Source: an uncultured Oscillospiraceae bacterium (GTDB taxonomy: Bacteria > Bacillota > Clostridia > Oscillospirales > Oscillospiraceae). Taken from it: a stretch of DNA of 8,320 bases. Made by a program: the position numbers and the translations under genes. This document shows positions 6,532 to 8,320 of the stretch, piece after piece. Location: NCBI GenBank assembly GCA_934621665.1, contig CAKTUT010000073.1:1-8320 (forward strand), given 5' to 3'. Each line of letters opens with the position of its first letter. The first letter of the stretch is position 1. Below the pieces are notes generated by a model that was not told the origin of the DNA, made no database searches, and worked only from the letters and a program-made list of their open reading frames with translations.

Positions 6532-7827
6532 TTGATCGAATATAAAGTTCACGGCGGTACGCGTCTTGAGGGTACTGTCACAATTTCCGGCGCAAAGAAC
6601 GCCGCAGTTGCGATTCTCCCGGCCACGCTGCTGGTCAGCGGCAAATGCCGCATCGAAAATGTTCCGGATATCTCAGATGTTCGTCTGCTGCTTGAAATTC
6701 TGAGCGACATGGGCGCGGTCATCCGCCGCCTGAGCCGCCACTCGTTTGAAATTGACTGCTCTCACGTGCGCAACACCACCGCACCAATTGAGCTTGTGCG
6801 CCGTATCCGCGCGTCGTACTATCTCATCGGCGTGGAGCTTGGCCGCTTTGGCCATGCACGCGTCGCCATGCCGGGCGGCTGCAACTTTGGCGTCCGTCCC
6901 ATCGACCAGCACATCAAGGGCTTTGAGGCCATGGGCGCGCTGGTTGAGCAGAACGGCGGCTATGTCTGCGCCGACGCCCCCGAGGGCGGCCTTCAGGGCG
7001 GACATGTGTACCTTGATATTGTATCTGTTGGCGCGACGATGAACATTCTGTTGGCGGCGGTGCTCTCCAGCGGCATGACTGTCATTGAAAACTGTGCCAA
7101 AGAGCCGCATATCGTCGATCTTGCCAACTTCCTCAACGCTATGGGCGCGCGCATCACCGGCGCGGGCACAGATGTCATCAAAGTTCGCGGCGTAGCATCG
7201 CTGGCAGGCGGCAGTTATACCATCATTCCTGACCAGATTGAAGCCGGCACGTATATGACCGCTGCGGCGGCCTGCGGCGGCAACGTTCTGATTGAGAATA
7301 TTATCCCCAAGCACCTTGATTGTATTACGGCAAAGCTGCGCGAGATGGGTGCGCGTGTCACGGAATACGACGACGCAATCCGCGTGGAAACCACGCGCCG
7401 GCTGCGCCGCTCCAACGTCAAGACGATGCCCTATCCCGGCTTCCCCACCGATATGCAGCCGCAGATTGCGGTGTGCATGGCGCTTGCCGAGGGCACAAGC
7501 CTTGTGACCGAGGGCATTTATGACAACCGCTTCCGCTACACGGGCGAGCTCAATCGCATGGGTGCATGCATCCAGGTGGAGAGCAAAACCGCTGTGATCG
7601 ACGGTGTCAAGCAGCTGCACGGCTGTGCAGTGCGCGCGTGCGATCTGCGTGCGGGCGCAGCGATGGTCATCGCGGCTATGGCCGCCGAGGGCGAGAGCGT
7701 CATTGAGGACGCGCACTATATTGAGCGCGGCTATGAGGATATCATCGGAAAACTCTGCGCATTGGGCGCAGACATCCGCCGGGTTGAGACCTTTGAGCCC
7801 ATTGGCGCTGGCGAATCAGCCGGTTAA
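6532..7827 (+). CDS. murA: UDP-N-acetylglucosamine 1-carboxyvinyltransferase (MurA)
   Basis: This 431-residue cytoplasmic enzyme transfers enolpyruvate from phosphoenolpyruvate to UDP-GlcNAc, the first committed step of peptidoglycan synthesis and the target of fosfomycin. It begins like MurA, with EGTVTISGAKNAA holding Lys22 and Asn23. The active-site loop PGGCNFGVRPID carries Cys117 (E. coli Cys115) and Arg122 (E. coli Arg120). Asp307 in FPTDMQPQ matches the catalytic Asp305, and Arg399 in IERGYEDI matches Arg397. Cys rather than Asp in the loop predicts the fosfomycin-sensitive form. A small difference is RYTGELNRMGA, where many MurAs have MHV before EL. Length is near E. coli (419). The start is TTG: no ATG or GTG aligns with the family N-terminus, and a ribosome binding site lies 7 bases upstream. 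Firmicutes often have two MurAs; which paralog this is cannot be told. It has its own promoter and lies 222 bases after yycI. Confidence 0.97.
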   Translation: MIEYKVHGGTRLEGTVTISGAKNAAVAILPATLLVSGKCRIENVPDISDVRLLLEILSDMGAVIRRLSRHSFEIDCSHVRNTTAPIELVRRIRASYYLIGVELGRFGHARVAMPGGCNFGVRPIDQHIKGFEAMGALVEQNGGYVCADAPEGGLQGGHVYLDIVSVGATMNILLAAVLSSGMTVIENCAKEPHIVDLANFLNAMGARITGAGTDVIKVRGVASLAGGSYTIIPDQIEAGTYMTAAAACGGNVLIENIIPKHLDCITAKLREMGARVTEYDDAIRVETTRRLRRSNVKTMPYPGFPTDMQPQIAVCMALAEGTSLVTEGIYDNRFRYTGELNRMGACIQVESKTAVIDGVKQLHGCAVRACDLRAGAAMVIAAMAAEGESVIEDAHYIERGYEDIIGKLCALGADIRRVETFEPIGAGESAG

Positions 7828-7846
7828 TCGTCATAAAACATAGAAG

Positions 7847-7870
7847 CAGCGCCATCCGTGGATGACGCTG
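7847..7870 (+). terminator. Hairpin 19 bases after murA, possible minor terminator
   Basis: CAGCG (7847-7851) pairs with CGCTG (7866-7870) and CATC (7853-7856) with GATG (7861-7864), leaving one C-A mismatch and a 4-base loop. The following bases TTCAGCCTTG are a poor U tract, so it may act as a 3'-end stabiliser or weak terminator ahead of the stronger hairpin downstream. Confidence 0.4.
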
Positions 7871-7890
7871 TTCAGCCTTGTAAAAATTAA

Positions 7891-7949
7891 AACGCACCTG
7901 CGTTTCTGCCGGAAATCCTCCGGCGAATGCGTAGGTGCGTTATGTTTTT
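7891..7949 (+). terminator. Long intrinsic terminator of murA, probably bidirectional
   Basis: Arms of 22 bases (7891-7912 and 7920-7941) flank a 7-base loop AAATCCT. The base of the stem has 9 perfect pairs beginning AACGCACCT and the tip has 5 (GCCGG). The middle holds wobble pairs and two mismatches. TTTTT (7945-7949) follows on the plus strand, and the A-rich TAAAAATTAAAA on the left would give a U tract for transcripts coming from the convergent minus-strand gene. The stem is unusually long for a simple terminator. Confidence 0.8.
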
Positions 7950-8245
7950 CTCGGAAGTTGATTCACCTGTGCCGTTCTGCGGCAACGACTATCATCGGGA
8001 GCGCTGTCACCATACAGGCGGCGCGTAGTTTGATGTGGAGAGTTGACTTTCGTGTGGTGGCCGCAGCGTTCGATTCTGGTGCTTACCGTCATGCTGAGGC
8101 GGGACGTACCCCTATAGAACCAAAATGCAAACCAGCGCCAGCGTTTGCATTTTGGAGAGGACGAGCAGCGGAATGGACGAGGCCTGCCGCTTGCGAGGAC
8201 GAGGCGCACAGCGTCACCCGCCGCACAAGCCTTTCCGGCGGAGCA
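7950..8245. other. Apparently non-coding intergenic region with repeat-like character
   Basis: About 300 bases between the murA terminator and the convergent partial gene show no credible gene. Open frames here lack a ribosome binding site, have low-complexity Arg/Ser/Pro-rich products and run through inverted repeats. The region holds a perfect 13-bp inverted repeat (8120-8155) and three copies of GGACGAG (8159-8165, 8175-8181, 8197-8203). It also has a 6-bp inverted repeat, CCGCCG (8218-8223) with CGGCGG (8236-8241), just past the stop of the minus-strand gene. The overall look is that of a dispersed intergenic repeat, but only one copy is in the window. Confidence 0.5.
8120..8155. repeat. 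Perfect 13-bp inverted repeat with 10-base spacer
   Basis: CCAAAATGCAAAC (8120-8132) and GTTTGCATTTTGG (8143-8155) are exact reverse complements around the spacer CAGCGCCAGC. RNA from either strand would form a stable stem. Neither side is followed by a run of U, so it is not a normal terminator. It is the core of the repeat-like region. Confidence 0.75.
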
Positions 8246-8320
8246 TTATATGCCCGCCACCTCATGCAGAATCTCCTGCATTTCATCCCACTTCTGCTCC
8301 ATATCCCACACCAGCTTCAG
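8246..8320 (-). CDS. C-terminal end of an unidentified minus-strand gene (partial)
   Basis: On the minus strand from 8320 an open frame runs 24 codons to a TAA at 8248-8246, with product ending KWDEMQEILHEVAGI. The 5' part lies beyond the window edge. The residues form an amphipathic, acidic helix rich in Trp, Glu, Gln and Met, as at the tail of a soluble helical protein. I cannot name the family. It is convergent to murA and would share the bidirectional terminator at 7891-7949 or end at a nearer site. Too little is visible to rule out a chance frame, but codon choice resembles that of the neighbouring genes. Confidence 0.55.
   Translation of the reverse strand: MKLVWDMEQKWDEMQEILHEVAGI

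Noticed and set aside
6673..7716. 347-codon open frame on the minus strand inside murA
   Set aside because: It lies fully antisense to a clear MurA with all catalytic residues. Long antisense frames are expected from GC-rich codon use, and the product resembles no family I know.
7940..8209. 89-codon minus-strand open frame in the non-coding region
   Set aside because: It has no ribosome binding site, overlaps the terminator and runs through the perfect inverted repeat. Its Arg/Ser-rich composition is typical of spurious frames in intergenic repeats.
1..8320. Mobile element, CRISPR array, defence or toxin-antitoxin genes
   Set aside because: There are no regularly spaced repeats, no transposase, integrase or nuclease motifs, and no small paired genes. 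The coding part is ordinary core chromosome.

Overview
The window looks like a chromosomal housekeeping segment of a GC-rich clostridial Firmicute. An Oscillospiraceae relative (Faecalibacterium/Gemmiger/Flavonifractor type) is my best guess. The reasons are a WalRK-type two-component system with its membrane regulators YycH and YycI, strong AAGGAGG-type ribosome binding sites 6-7 bases before each start, GC-rich codon choice, and a clostridial-type tRNA-Thr. The genus is an inference. I see no phage, transposase, CRISPR or plasmid genes.

Layout. At the left edge a tRNA-Thr(UGU) lies on the minus strand with a perfect-consensus promoter. Diverging from it is a plus-strand series of five genes: an RsmF/YebU-like RNA m5C methyltransferase (249-1586), walR (1623-2324), walK (2352-4118), a yycH-like gene (4149-5432) and a yycI-like gene (5473-6309). 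Gaps between them are only 27-40 bases and hold no clear promoter or terminator, so they probably form one transcription unit. A 222-base gap follows. It holds a weak terminator-like hairpin, two tandem 11-bp repeats, an extended -10 promoter and a structured leader. Then comes murA (6532-7827, TTG start), which catalyses the first committed step of peptidoglycan synthesis. After murA come two hairpins, the second a long and probably bidirectional terminator. About 300 bases of apparently non-coding, inverted-repeat-rich DNA follow, and then the last 24 codons of a convergent minus-strand gene cut by the window edge.

How it fits together. WalK is expected to sense the state of the wall from the membrane and phosphorylate WalR. 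YycH and YycI are single-pass membrane proteins that tune WalK. MurA is a plausible member of the regulated pathway, and the tandem repeats upstream of its promoter are a candidate WalR site. The methyltransferase is probably only a co-transcribed neighbour. Nothing here is a clearly new system. The points most worth a second look are the murA control region and the repeat-like intergenic DNA near the right end.
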